A stretch of 57,744 bases of DNA from Fibrobacter sp. GTDB lineage: Bacteria > Fibrobacterota > Fibrobacteria > Fibrobacterales > Fibrobacteraceae. A program made the translations under genes and the position numbers. Below, in pieces: positions 26,072 through 34,531 of this stretch. A model generated the notes under the pieces. That model ran no database searches. It saw only the letters and a program-made list of their open reading frames with translations, and was not told the DNA's origin. The stretch is taken from the NCBI GenBank assembly GCA_017615055.1, contig JAGAAW010000059.1:1-57744 (forward strand), given 5' to 3'. The first letter of the stretch is position 1, and each line of letters opens with the position of its first letter.

Positions 26072-27754
26072 CTACGCAGACATCAGCAGTATCGCAAGGA
26101 CCTGGCCGCTCAATATGCGTAGCAGCATAGTGAGCGGGTAGACGGATGCGTACCCGATGTTCACGGCCTCGCTGTCTGCCTGGCTGTTGGCGAAGGCTAG
26201 TGCGGGCGGGTCGGTGGTTGCACCGGCGAGTACACCGCAGAGAGAGAGGTAGTTCACCTTGAACGCGAGGTGGCCTACGCATGCCATGATGGCGATGGGC
26301 AGGAAGGTGATGAGTGCCGCGAGGCCCATATAGTACATTCCGTCGCCGTTCAGGAGCACGTCGAAGAACTTGATGCCTGCATTGAGACCGACGCAGCTCA
26401 GAAATAGCGTGAGCCCGAATTCACGGAGCATGAGGTTCGCGCTGTTCGCCATGAAGAAGTTGAGCGGTCCGATTTTGCGCTTGCGGCTCAGGACTATAGC
26501 GACGATGAGCGGGCCGCCTGCAAGCCCGAGCTTCAGCGGGGTAGGCATTCCCGGAATTGCGAGCGGGATGCTTCCGGCGATGACGCCGAGAAGGATCCCG
26601 AGGAATGCGGGGAGTATTTCGGGATGGTCGAGCGCGGTGAGCGAGTTCCCGAGTTCCTTGGCGGCGGCCTCGATGCCTTCCTTTGTTCCGACGAGCCTTA
26701 ACTTGTCCGCAAACTTGATGCGCAGATCGAGGCGGCCGGTGAACTTGAATCCGCTGCGGACAACGCGGCTAACGTTGACGCCGTAGCGTTCGGCGAGGGC
26801 GAGCGCGCCGATGGTCTTGCCCAATACCTTCTTGTTCGTGACGAGCACCGTCTTTACCAGGATGGCGCGGTCGCCATCCGCAGCGGTGACCTGCGTGATG
26901 GGCGTCTCGAGACGCCTCCCGATAATCTTTTCCATGCTGGCGACAGCATCGGGCATGCCCACGATATGCACCTTGTCGCCTTCCTGCAATACGGTCTTGC
27001 CGTTCGGGGTGAAAATCTCGTCACCCCGTAGCAGGCGCGTGATGACGACCCCGCTTGCAATCAGGTTCGGGATATCCTTCAGCATGATTCCGTAAAGGTT
27101 CCTGTTGTCTACCGTGAGGCTGCACGATTCGATTTCCTTGGTATTTGCGGCGATGTCGGCGGCATAGTTCTGCGCGGCCTCCGTTGGGTCTTGCCGGAAG
27201 GCGATGCGCACGAGGAGCATCACGAGAATGATGCCGATGACACCGAAGGGGTATGCAACAGCGTACCCGATACCCGTAAGGGACGTGTCCACCCCGGCCG
27301 CGGCAAAGGCTGAATTTGCGGCTCCAAGGGAGGGCGTATTCGTGACGGCGCCACAGAGCATCCCGATGAGCACGGGTACGTTGTTATGCATATCGGTGAA
27401 AAAGTACAGGCAGAGCGTGACCGCGACGCCGAGCAGCACGATGCTTGTCGAAAGCACGTTGAGCACGAGCCCGTGGCGGCGTATGGAATCCATGAATCCG
27501 GGGCCGACCTGCATACCGATGGTGTACACGAACAGGATGAGGCCGAATTCCTGGATGAAGTGGAGTACGTCGGGGGCTACGCGGAGGCCCAGGTGCCCGA
27601 AGATGATGCCCACGAAGAGCGCTCCCGCCCCGCCGAGGCTGATTCCCTTGACCTTGACTTTCCCGAGCATGAGGCCGATTGCCGCCGTGAGCGCGATTGT
27701 GACCACCTGCTGCCCGACCGAGGGCTTAGTGAACAAGTCGATAAACCATTCCAT
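26072..27754 (-). CDS. AspT/YidE-YbjL type transporter with two RCK_C domains
   Basis: 560-aa inner-membrane protein of the aspartate:alanine exchanger family. GAGGTG precedes ATG 27754. The N-terminal third has about five membrane segments with the conserved GIIFGHLG and VYTIGMQVGP stretches. Two cytoplasmic TrkA-C/RCK_C regulatory domains follow (residues ~205-370), then a second membrane half (~380-555) with FLSCVGLNAG and ATTDPPALAFAN. The halves repeat the same fold, as is typical. The substrate may be a dicarboxylic amino acid or organic acid such as succinate, but family members vary. It is divergent from a LysR gene across 122 bases, which makes that regulator the likely controller. 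Confidence 0.92.
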   Translation of the reverse strand: MEWFIDLFTKPSVGQQVVTIALTAAIGLMLGKVKVKGISLGGAGALFVGIIFGHLGLRVAPDVLHFIQEFGLILFVYTIGMQVGPGFMDSIRRHGLVLNVLSTSIVLLGVAVTLCLYFFTDMHNNVPVLIGMLCGAVTNTPSLGAANSAFAAAGVDTSLTGIGYAVAYPFGVIGIILVMLLVRIAFRQDPTEAAQNYAADIAANTKEIESCSLTVDNRNLYGIMLKDIPNLIASGVVITRLLRGDEIFTPNGKTVLQEGDKVHIVGMPDAVASMEKIIGRRLETPITQVTAADGDRAILVKTVLVTNKKVLGKTIGALALAERYGVNVSRVVRSGFKFTGRLDLRIKFADKLRLVGTKEGIEAAAKELGNSLTALDHPEILPAFLGILLGVIAGSIPLAIPGMPTPLKLGLAGGPLIVAIVLSRKRKIGPLNFFMANSANLMLREFGLTLFLSCVGLNAGIKFFDVLLNGDGMYYMGLAALITFLPIAIMACVGHLAFKVNYLSLCGVLAGATTDPPALAFANSQADSEAVNIGYASVYPLTMLLRILSGQVLAILLMSA

Positions 27755-27795
27755 ATTTCACCTCTTTTCGCGGCAAAATGTAGTTTATGCAATTG

Positions 27796-27845
27796 ATAAT
27801 GACTAATGCATTATTTATATTGAATTAATAACTAAAAGTGATTAA
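27796..27845. promoter_or_regulatory. LysR-type operator dyads between transporter and regulator
   Basis: Two dyads lie in the 122-base divergent gap. The first is ATAATG-N7-CATTAT (27796-27814). The second is TTAAT-N11-ATTAA (27825-27845), an exact T-N11-A box as used by LysR-type regulators. Their centres are about 30 bases apart, roughly three helical turns. Confidence 0.6.
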
Positions 27846-27876
27846 TTGGCCGATAATCTAATTCAAGGCGATTAAT

Positions 27877-28758
27877 ATGGAATTGACGCATATCAAGTAT
27901 TTTATGGAAGTGGCCCGTACGCAGCACGTGACAAAGAGCGCGCATAACCTGTGCATTGTGCAGCCGGCGCTTACCAAGGCTATCCACAAGTTCGAAGAAG
28001 AAGTCGGCGTTCCACTTTTCAAGTCGAAGGGCCGAAACATCGAGTTGACGGAATATGGTAAGTATTTTCTTGCGCGTGTGCAGCCGCTTTACGAAGAAAT
28101 CGAAAGGCTCCCGCAGGAACTGCGAGCCATGGCAAGCGACGATGCGGTAAAGGTGCGCCTGAACGTGCTTGCTGCATCTTCGCTGATAACTTCTGCGGTG
28201 ATTGCCTATAAGCGCCTGCACCCGGAAATCAGTTTCGACCTTATCCAGAACGAAAGTTCGAGTTTCTATGATGTGGGTGTGTTCACGTATGCCGATGCGG
28301 GCAAGGCAAAGCCCGATGACGACGAGGTGATGCGCCTTGACGAGGAAATCTTCCTTGCGGTGCCGAACGGCGAGCGGTACCGGAAACTGGACCGCATATC
28401 GCTCCGGCAGATGGAGGGGGAGAAGTTTATCGGCCTTGCGGGTACCAAGCAGTTGCGCAGTATCTGCAACGAGTTCTGTCGGGAACTGGGCGTGCGTACT
28501 GACATCTCGTTCGAGAGCGACAATACCTCGGCCATCAAGGATGCCGTGGCTTCGGGAATCGGCGTGTGCTTCTGGCCCGAATACACCTGGGGCCGCGTGG
28601 AAAGGCGCAAGATTCGCCTGCTAAAGATCGTGGACGCCCCGTTCCGCCGCGAACTTCTCGTGACCATGCGGAAGAACAAGGCCGACAACCGCAATACCGA
28701 AAACTTCTACCGGTTCCTTGTAGCGTTCCTGAAGAGGCATTTCCGCCACCACCGATAA
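27877..28758 (+). CDS. LysR family transcriptional regulator
   Basis: 293-aa DNA-binding regulator. Residues 1-60 form the winged helix-turn-helix (MELTHIKYFMEVA..., QPALTKAIHKFEEEVGVPLF, LTEYG), in the normal LysR position. Residues ~90-290 form the periplasmic-binding-like effector domain. The effector is unknown. No clear ribosome site precedes ATG 27877. The gene diverges from the AspT-type transporter, with two dyads in the gap, so it probably controls that transporter and itself, perhaps sensing the transported acid. Confidence 0.92.
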   Translation: MELTHIKYFMEVARTQHVTKSAHNLCIVQPALTKAIHKFEEEVGVPLFKSKGRNIELTEYGKYFLARVQPLYEEIERLPQELRAMASDDAVKVRLNVLAASSLITSAVIAYKRLHPEISFDLIQNESSSFYDVGVFTYADAGKAKPDDDEVMRLDEEIFLAVPNGERYRKLDRISLRQMEGEKFIGLAGTKQLRSICNEFCRELGVRTDISFESDNTSAIKDAVASGIGVCFWPEYTWGRVERRKIRLLKIVDAPFRRELLVTMRKNKADNRNTENFYRFLVAFLKRHFRHHR

Positions 28759-28788
28759 ACGGCACAGTTTATTGCCGAAATGTCATCC

Positions 28789-28912
28789 CCGCGAAGGCGG
28801 GCGGACAGCACTTGGCACTTTTATACGATACTTGGCAACTTGTTGCCATAGTAGAGTTATCCTCTTTGGGGAAGTGCCATAGTGCGCATGGCCACCAAGG
28901 TGGGGATCTTCT
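28789..28912. repeat. GTCATCC repeat interrupted by a nested inverted-repeat element
   Basis: A half unit, GTCATCCCCGCGAAGGCGGG, starts near 28784, and its expected partner GTGGGGATC appears only near 28900. Between them lies a structure of nested arms: GCACTTGGCACTT (28808-28820) pairs with AAGTGCCATAGTGC (28872-28885), and inside it TACTTGGCAAC pairs with GTTGCCATAGTA (28829-28853). Both arm pairs share an ACT(A)TGGCA core and the same one-base bulge. The region is non-coding, between lysR and recD. Confidence 0.6.
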
Positions 28913-30931
28913 CTACAATTCGATTCCCGTGTCGCGCTTGATGACCGTCTCGCATGCTGCCTTGAAGGTTTCGGGGGTCGCGACAATGGTAAGGCTCTGC
29001 TTCTTGGTACGTGTCACGCCCGTATATAGAATTTGCCTATTCAACAGCGGGTGCCCCTTGCGGGTAGGCAGGAACATCATGATGTTCGGGTAGCCTGACC
29101 CCTGCGACTTGTGGATGGTAATCGCGAAGGCGGGTTCTATCGAATCGCTTGGCAAAAGCGAAATCGGATAGAATACGAAGTTCCCTTTCCGCTTGATCAT
29201 GAGCGTCGGACGCGTATCGCAATTCACTACGACACCGGAATCACCATTGTATAGATCGAAATAAGACTGGTTCTTTGTCAGAATCATCAGTTGGCCATCA
29301 AATGGTTCATTTTCTTTTTTGCCAAGCGCCTTGGCGACTATCCTGTTCAGATTTTCAACACCGCGCAAGCCACGACGTTCTGCAGAAAGAATACGCGCAG
29401 CATCTGCCAATTTCCACAAGGATTCGCAATTGGTAATATTTTCCGGCGCTTGATCCGGGCGAATCTTTTTTGCCAATCCGGGTAAGTCGGGATTGCTTTC
29501 TTTTCCTTTATAGAATCTTTCAACCCAGGCGTCAATCAATCCCTGCAGTTCGGCTTCTTCTTCGGCAAATGTCAACGGCTTTTTTCCGTCTCCCAAGCGC
29601 AGAAAGTTTATCTCATCGGGTTCCTTCGGATTCCAGAGTTTCATTTCTGTATTCCATGGTTGCCATTCCAATTTGAACTGAAGCTCTTCTTCGCTCAACT
29701 TTTTCTGGATGTATCGAGAAAGGCGACCGATTTTGGAATCTTTGTCAAAACGGTTTGACTCGGTGAGTTCAACGACATTGTTCTTATCGAGTTCGAGGAT
29801 TTCGCCTAGCACGGCACCCGCATCAACAGATGGCAGCTGGTCCTTGTCTCCAAGGATATAGAGTCTAAAGTCTTTTTGTGGCAGTGCCTGCATGAAAGAC
29901 GCAAAAAGGGAAAGGTCAATCATGCTCGCTTCGTCAATCACGAAAATGGACTTTTCGGGGAACGGAGACTTCTTGCTAAAGCGGAAGCTATTTGTCTGCG
30001 GATTATAGCTCAGAAGACGGTGTAACGTTGAATAGCTATCAACATTTTTAAGGCGAATCACTGCAGGATCATTCTGTGCCTCCTTTGTAAGCATGTCGAA
30101 GTTCTCACCAATGCTTTCGCGCAGACGGTCGGCTGCCTTGCCACTCGGAGCGGCAAAATGAACATCCCATCCAAGCATTTCCGGATGTTCTTTCAACAAT
30201 TTCCAGAGCAGGAAGAACACAACTGTGGTCTTGCCAGTGCCTGGTCCACCCGTAATGATTAGATTTTGCTTTTCTCCCTTGACGATTGCCTTGTCCTGAT
30301 CTACTTTCAGATCAAACTTGTCCGGCCCTTCCTCAAGATATTCCTTTTTGATGAGGGCTTCGATTTCCTTCTTGCAACTGCTAAGGTCTCCGGAGTCACC
30401 GGCTTCGCCATTAAATACGCATTGATTGTTCTTTTTGCCATCTTCAATCTCCTTCCGGAAGCAAAGTTCAATGAGCTTTTTAGCATCCAGATACTTTTCT
30501 GTAAACAGGAACGGCTCCGCTTTCCCGTCTTTCTTGAGATTCTCTATGATGAGCGGCGATTTGACATTCCCCTGCAACTCGGCACAGCCAGCATCAATTA
30601 CGGGCTTAAAATCTTCTGCAGACAAAAAGCGCGATCCATCGGGTTCCTGGTCCTGAGATGCCAGCAAGACGAGCCCATCCCACTTGGTTTTCCACTTGGC
30701 AAGTAGGCTCTCTGGGTTCAGGGAGATGCAGGTATTGCCATCGTTAGTCAGCGAGAAGAATATGTGCAAGACCTTCTGCGCATTGACCGATGAGGAATCA
30801 ACACAGTGTAAATCTACTAGGAACGGCACCAGTTTCTCGTTTAGCAGGGATGCTCCGCGCATATCGCGTAGCAGGTAAAAAAAGTCATTTACCGAACCGT
30901 TCAGCTTTTCAAGCATTTCTTCTTTTGTCAT
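28913..30931 (-). CDS. recD: RecD, exodeoxyribonuclease V alpha subunit
   Basis: 672-aa 5'-3' helicase subunit of the RecBCD enzyme, which processes double-strand breaks. Walker A is at ~228-236 (GGPGTGKTT). The Walker B region reads FVIDEASMIDL, followed by ILGDKDQLPSVDAGAVL. The C-terminal UvrD-like part has FAITIHKSQGSGYPN and YTGVTRTK, as in RecD. ATG 30931 lies 20 bases after the recB stop, making it the last gene of recC-recB-recD. The length suits RecD (about 600-680 aa). The gene looks more A/T-rich than folD or the phosphohexomutase gene. Confidence 0.94.
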   Translation of the reverse strand: MTKEEMLEKLNGSVNDFFYLLRDMRGASLLNEKLVPFLVDLHCVDSSSVNAQKVLHIFFSLTNDGNTCISLNPESLLAKWKTKWDGLVLLASQDQEPDGSRFLSAEDFKPVIDAGCAELQGNVKSPLIIENLKKDGKAEPFLFTEKYLDAKKLIELCFRKEIEDGKKNNQCVFNGEAGDSGDLSSCKKEIEALIKKEYLEEGPDKFDLKVDQDKAIVKGEKQNLIITGGPGTGKTTVVFFLLWKLLKEHPEMLGWDVHFAAPSGKAADRLRESIGENFDMLTKEAQNDPAVIRLKNVDSYSTLHRLLSYNPQTNSFRFSKKSPFPEKSIFVIDEASMIDLSLFASFMQALPQKDFRLYILGDKDQLPSVDAGAVLGEILELDKNNVVELTESNRFDKDSKIGRLSRYIQKKLSEEELQFKLEWQPWNTEMKLWNPKEPDEINFLRLGDGKKPLTFAEEEAELQGLIDAWVERFYKGKESNPDLPGLAKKIRPDQAPENITNCESLWKLADAARILSAERRGLRGVENLNRIVAKALGKKENEPFDGQLMILTKNQSYFDLYNGDSGVVVNCDTRPTLMIKRKGNFVFYPISLLPSDSIEPAFAITIHKSQGSGYPNIMMFLPTRKGHPLLNRQILYTGVTRTKKQSLTIVATPETFKAACETVIKRDTGIEL

Positions 30932-30951
30932 TTTATAGTCTCCGGTTTACC

Positions 30952-33900
30952 CTACTTGAACATTAATTCCCAAACAACCTTATATGCGGCTTTCAGTTCG
31001 TCAAATGTATTCCAGGTGTGAGCGAAGATGCCGCTCTCCTCGCTTGCCTTGCAACCACGGGCGAACACGTAGTAGATTCCGCCAAAGTGTTCTTTGAATA
31101 CATCTTCGGGACTTTTCCCCTTGATACTGCAGAGCCACATGATCAAACTGTAGGAATACAGAACCATCTGGATGGAGTAGTGCTCCTTGGCGGCCTCGAA
31201 GGTGGATTTGGAATCGTATTTCTGTAGAAGGTTTGATTTCCAGTCCAGCACGGAGTAGTATTCCTTACCTTCACCCTTAATGACAAAGACTAGGTCCATG
31301 TAACCCTTGCAGAACGTTTTGGGCTTGTCGGTACAGTCTTTTTCATTCACATCCATATGGAATTCCATTTCGGCAAGACGGTCTTGTGAATCTAGTTTCT
31401 TGAGGCTAAATACTTTTCCTGTTTTTTTGTCTCCCTGTATTTCAGGGAGCGATGCGTTCATCGTATTCCAGATAATTTCAACAGTTCTAGTCATCCAATT
31501 GGGATGCTTGCCAATAGGCAAGCCCTGCGATAAGAACTTATTCGTGATGAGATCGAAAAGTTCCGTATCTTTTTGGGCTTCTTCCAATGACAAGCCACCA
31601 ATTCGCACAAAGTCAAGTTCTTCGAACACCTGGTGAAGGGCTTCGCCATAAAGATTCCCGCGCGGATAATCGGAATCTTCGTTTATTTCGCTTAATACAT
31701 CATCGTCAGGCTCGTCGCCAGCGCGTTCCAGCAGATGTCCGTCAATGGATTCAATCTCTGTTCCTGGAGATTTTCTGTCAATAGAAGAATAGGAATGTTG
31801 ATATAGACTTGATTTCTTGATAGTCTTACGAATTGCCTTGAGAATTTCGTCACTTGGCAATTTCGAGGAGTCCTTCTTTTCGTCTTTGTTAAAGAATGCC
31901 AGTTCATCAGAGACTTCCTTTCTGAGGACTTTTACATCCCAGGAACCATCCCATTCACATGACTGAGCAAACTTTTTTTCTTCGCAGAGCTTTCCATGTG
32001 CATAAGTAAGGAAAGTCCAAGAGGAGCCACCATCAATAATGGGTTTCCCCTCATTGAGTCTCAGCTTTTGCATTCTCAAGCCATAACGGGTTTCATAAAC
32101 GTTAACGTTTCTATTTGTGATTGGATTTTTCTCTTGGGCGCATTCATACCACACGTCATATTGCGGCAAAATCAGGAGAGACGATGCTCGCGTATAGTCT
32201 ACATAAAGTAGGCGATGCCATTCAACAACTTCTTCACTTTGGCGGCTGTTCTTGGCATCCTTGCCGAATCCAACATACTTTTGAGAGACACCGTCGTTCT
32301 TTTCCTCCGCAGAAAAAACAAACGGCCCTTCGGCGTGAGTATTCACGTCCTTGAAACCCGCACAAGAAATAACAACCGGAAATTCCAAGCCCTTCGAAGC
32401 ATGAATAGTCATCAATCTCACGGCCTTAAAATCCGTTCCCTTCGCAACAAGATTCCTTTCTTCGTCACTGGCCTCCTTATTGTTCTTAGACAATGTTTCT
32501 AAATGCTTGATCGCTTGTTGAAGCGTCACCTTTTTCTCATACAGGTAGCCAAAGATGTAGTTGCCAATTTGGCGAAGTTTCATCAAATCTTGCAATCTTG
32601 ACGGACTACTCAGCTTTTGTTCTACACAGGTGTCTTCGTAAATCTGCTCCTGAAGCTCGGTCCACTGTTTCTTTGAAGCCAACAATCTCCAATAGGCTAT
32701 TTGCGAGAGCACTTTTTCATCCGTATTCTTCTGGGGATCGTCACTCAAATTGAGCAAGTCCATCCCAAAGAAATCTGTGACGAAAACACTATTCAACAAT
32801 TTGCTGCTATAGCCAGACAGATTTGGAGCCGCAAGCACCCTTAAAACGGAAATCCATTCTGCACATTCGCGAGAATTGAAAAGCGATGTATCCTTATACA
32901 GCACAAAGGGGATACCGACAGCCGTAAGACATTTCTTGATCTCGTTCATTTCCGGTCTTGTTCTTCCGAGAATGACAAAATCAGAGAAATTTACGTTTCG
33001 CGGTTCTGTTTTCCCTCGATCAAACACTTGCAAGGAGGTCTTGCCGTCCGCTTCCTTGCAACATTCAATAATCTTCTGGACAGCAAAGCGAGCAAAGCCC
33101 TTTTCGGGAACAATGGGCGATACCCAAACCGGTTTCGTTTCCTTTCCATTGAACATCGCATTTTGACGCTGATCTTCAACATTTTTGGGATATTCAGAAT
33201 CCGAAAAATCGCCCTTCGGCAAGAACGGATACCCCGATTCGTCGCCAACAGAGAACATCGAATTACACGCCTTAATCATCGAGATGGACGAACGGAAATT
33301 GGTCGCCAGCTTACTTCCGTTTTTGATACTTTTCGTAGCCTTGCGATAGACCTGCAAATCGGCACCCTGAAAACTATAAATGGACTGCTTAGGGTCACCG
33401 ACGACAATCAGATGATTTTTTTCGCTATTCAAGAACACCGTTTCAAAGATATTCCATTGGAATTCGTTAGTATCCTGGAATTCATCAATGATGGCAATCT
33501 TGTAGGCGTCGCGAATTTTCTTGCACAGGAAAGTCGGTGTTTCAGGAGCCTTGCCATTCGGGCAAACGGCCTGGCGCACCGCCGAGATCATATCGTCAAA
33601 AGACTGAGCCTTTTGGCGGGCCTTTTCCTGTTGCCAAAGTTCATAGAGCTCCGTCATCCTTTGATTCAGGAATCCAAGCCGTTTCGCAACGTTTGAATCC
33701 AACAAGGTTACTTTTAAGGGATAGAAATATTCCAGCGCTTCTGTAACCTCTTTTTGCTTTTCTGGAGAATCAGTGCTAACGGATGCAAGCCGACTGCCAA
33801 AACTGGTACCATTGACCAACTTCCCCTTGCTTTTGAGCATAGATTCTATCAGGCTCGCAACCGTTTTTTCGCCACCCCTGTTACCCGAGAATTTTACCTG

Positions 33901-34527
33901 CGAATTACCTTGCAATGTTTTGAAATGATTTGTCGCAATTGGGTTGTGATCTATCCATTCCTGAACACTTGTCGCCGGGAAAACAGGTTCTTTTTCTGGA
34001 GAGTATGCTTTCAACGCCTTTTTCAACATAATCTTGATATATTCAACATCTTTAGGCAAAGCAGTCTCTCTCGGCAAGCTGCAGATATCGCTTTCCCATT
34101 CATCACGAATCAACCTGTCAATAACCGCTTCTGCGGCTTGATCATCGGCGTTTTCCATATCAAACGGGACATTTGCCTCGTAGGCAAAGTCATGCAAGGT
34201 CTTACGGCAGAACGAATGAATGGTTCCAATCATGGCCTTGTCAACATCTTGACAAGCGCGTTCAAACAAGCGCTTTTCCGATGGTGAAGCTTTTTCTAGG
34301 CACTCGTTCATTTCTTCGCGAATGCGGTCGCGCATTTCCCCCGCAGCCTTTTCCGTATACGTAACGAAGAGAACTTCGGAGAGGCGAATGTCGTTCTTGA
34401 CCAGTTCAGCCGAAATTTTTCGGATAGTATAAGTTTTTCCCGTGCCTGCAGAAGCTTCGATATACTGATCCTGTTCCGGAGAAAAGCTCTTGATGTCAAA
34501 AGGATCCAATTCAGTCTTACCGCTCAT
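30952..34527 (-). CDS. recB: RecB, exodeoxyribonuclease V beta subunit
   Basis: 1191-aa helicase-nuclease subunit of RecBCD. The chosen start is ATG 34527 (MSGKTELDPFDIKSF), four bases after the recC stop; the in-frame TTG at 34545 would lie inside recC. Walker A is EASAGTGKT (residues ~24-32); helicase motif II reads IIDEFQDTNEFQW and motif III GDPKQSIYSFQGADL. The motif MTIHASKGLEFPVV is also present. The C-terminal nuclease domain starts at GEALHQVFEELDF and has the catalytic LDWKSN (~1095-1100). All key helicase and nuclease motifs are intact. Confidence 0.95.
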   Translation of the reverse strand: MSGKTELDPFDIKSFSPEQDQYIEASAGTGKTYTIRKISAELVKNDIRLSEVLFVTYTEKAAGEMRDRIREEMNECLEKASPSEKRLFERACQDVDKAMIGTIHSFCRKTLHDFAYEANVPFDMENADDQAAEAVIDRLIRDEWESDICSLPRETALPKDVEYIKIMLKKALKAYSPEKEPVFPATSVQEWIDHNPIATNHFKTLQGNSQVKFSGNRGGEKTVASLIESMLKSKGKLVNGTSFGSRLASVSTDSPEKQKEVTEALEYFYPLKVTLLDSNVAKRLGFLNQRMTELYELWQQEKARQKAQSFDDMISAVRQAVCPNGKAPETPTFLCKKIRDAYKIAIIDEFQDTNEFQWNIFETVFLNSEKNHLIVVGDPKQSIYSFQGADLQVYRKATKSIKNGSKLATNFRSSISMIKACNSMFSVGDESGYPFLPKGDFSDSEYPKNVEDQRQNAMFNGKETKPVWVSPIVPEKGFARFAVQKIIECCKEADGKTSLQVFDRGKTEPRNVNFSDFVILGRTRPEMNEIKKCLTAVGIPFVLYKDTSLFNSRECAEWISVLRVLAAPNLSGYSSKLLNSVFVTDFFGMDLLNLSDDPQKNTDEKVLSQIAYWRLLASKKQWTELQEQIYEDTCVEQKLSSPSRLQDLMKLRQIGNYIFGYLYEKKVTLQQAIKHLETLSKNNKEASDEERNLVAKGTDFKAVRLMTIHASKGLEFPVVISCAGFKDVNTHAEGPFVFSAEEKNDGVSQKYVGFGKDAKNSRQSEEVVEWHRLLYVDYTRASSLLILPQYDVWYECAQEKNPITNRNVNVYETRYGLRMQKLRLNEGKPIIDGGSSWTFLTYAHGKLCEEKKFAQSCEWDGSWDVKVLRKEVSDELAFFNKDEKKDSSKLPSDEILKAIRKTIKKSSLYQHSYSSIDRKSPGTEIESIDGHLLERAGDEPDDDVLSEINEDSDYPRGNLYGEALHQVFEELDFVRIGGLSLEEAQKDTELFDLITNKFLSQGLPIGKHPNWMTRTVEIIWNTMNASLPEIQGDKKTGKVFSLKKLDSQDRLAEMEFHMDVNEKDCTDKPKTFCKGYMDLVFVIKGEGKEYYSVLDWKSNLLQKYDSKSTFEAAKEHYSIQMVLYSYSLIMWLCSIKGKSPEDVFKEHFGGIYYVFARGCKASEESGIFAHTWNTFDELKAAYKVVWELMFK

Positions 34528-34531
34528 TTTT

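Noticed and set aside
28784-28912. Remnant of an insertion sequence
   Set aside because: Inverted arms are present, but there is no transposase frame or target duplication, so only a small repeat is called.
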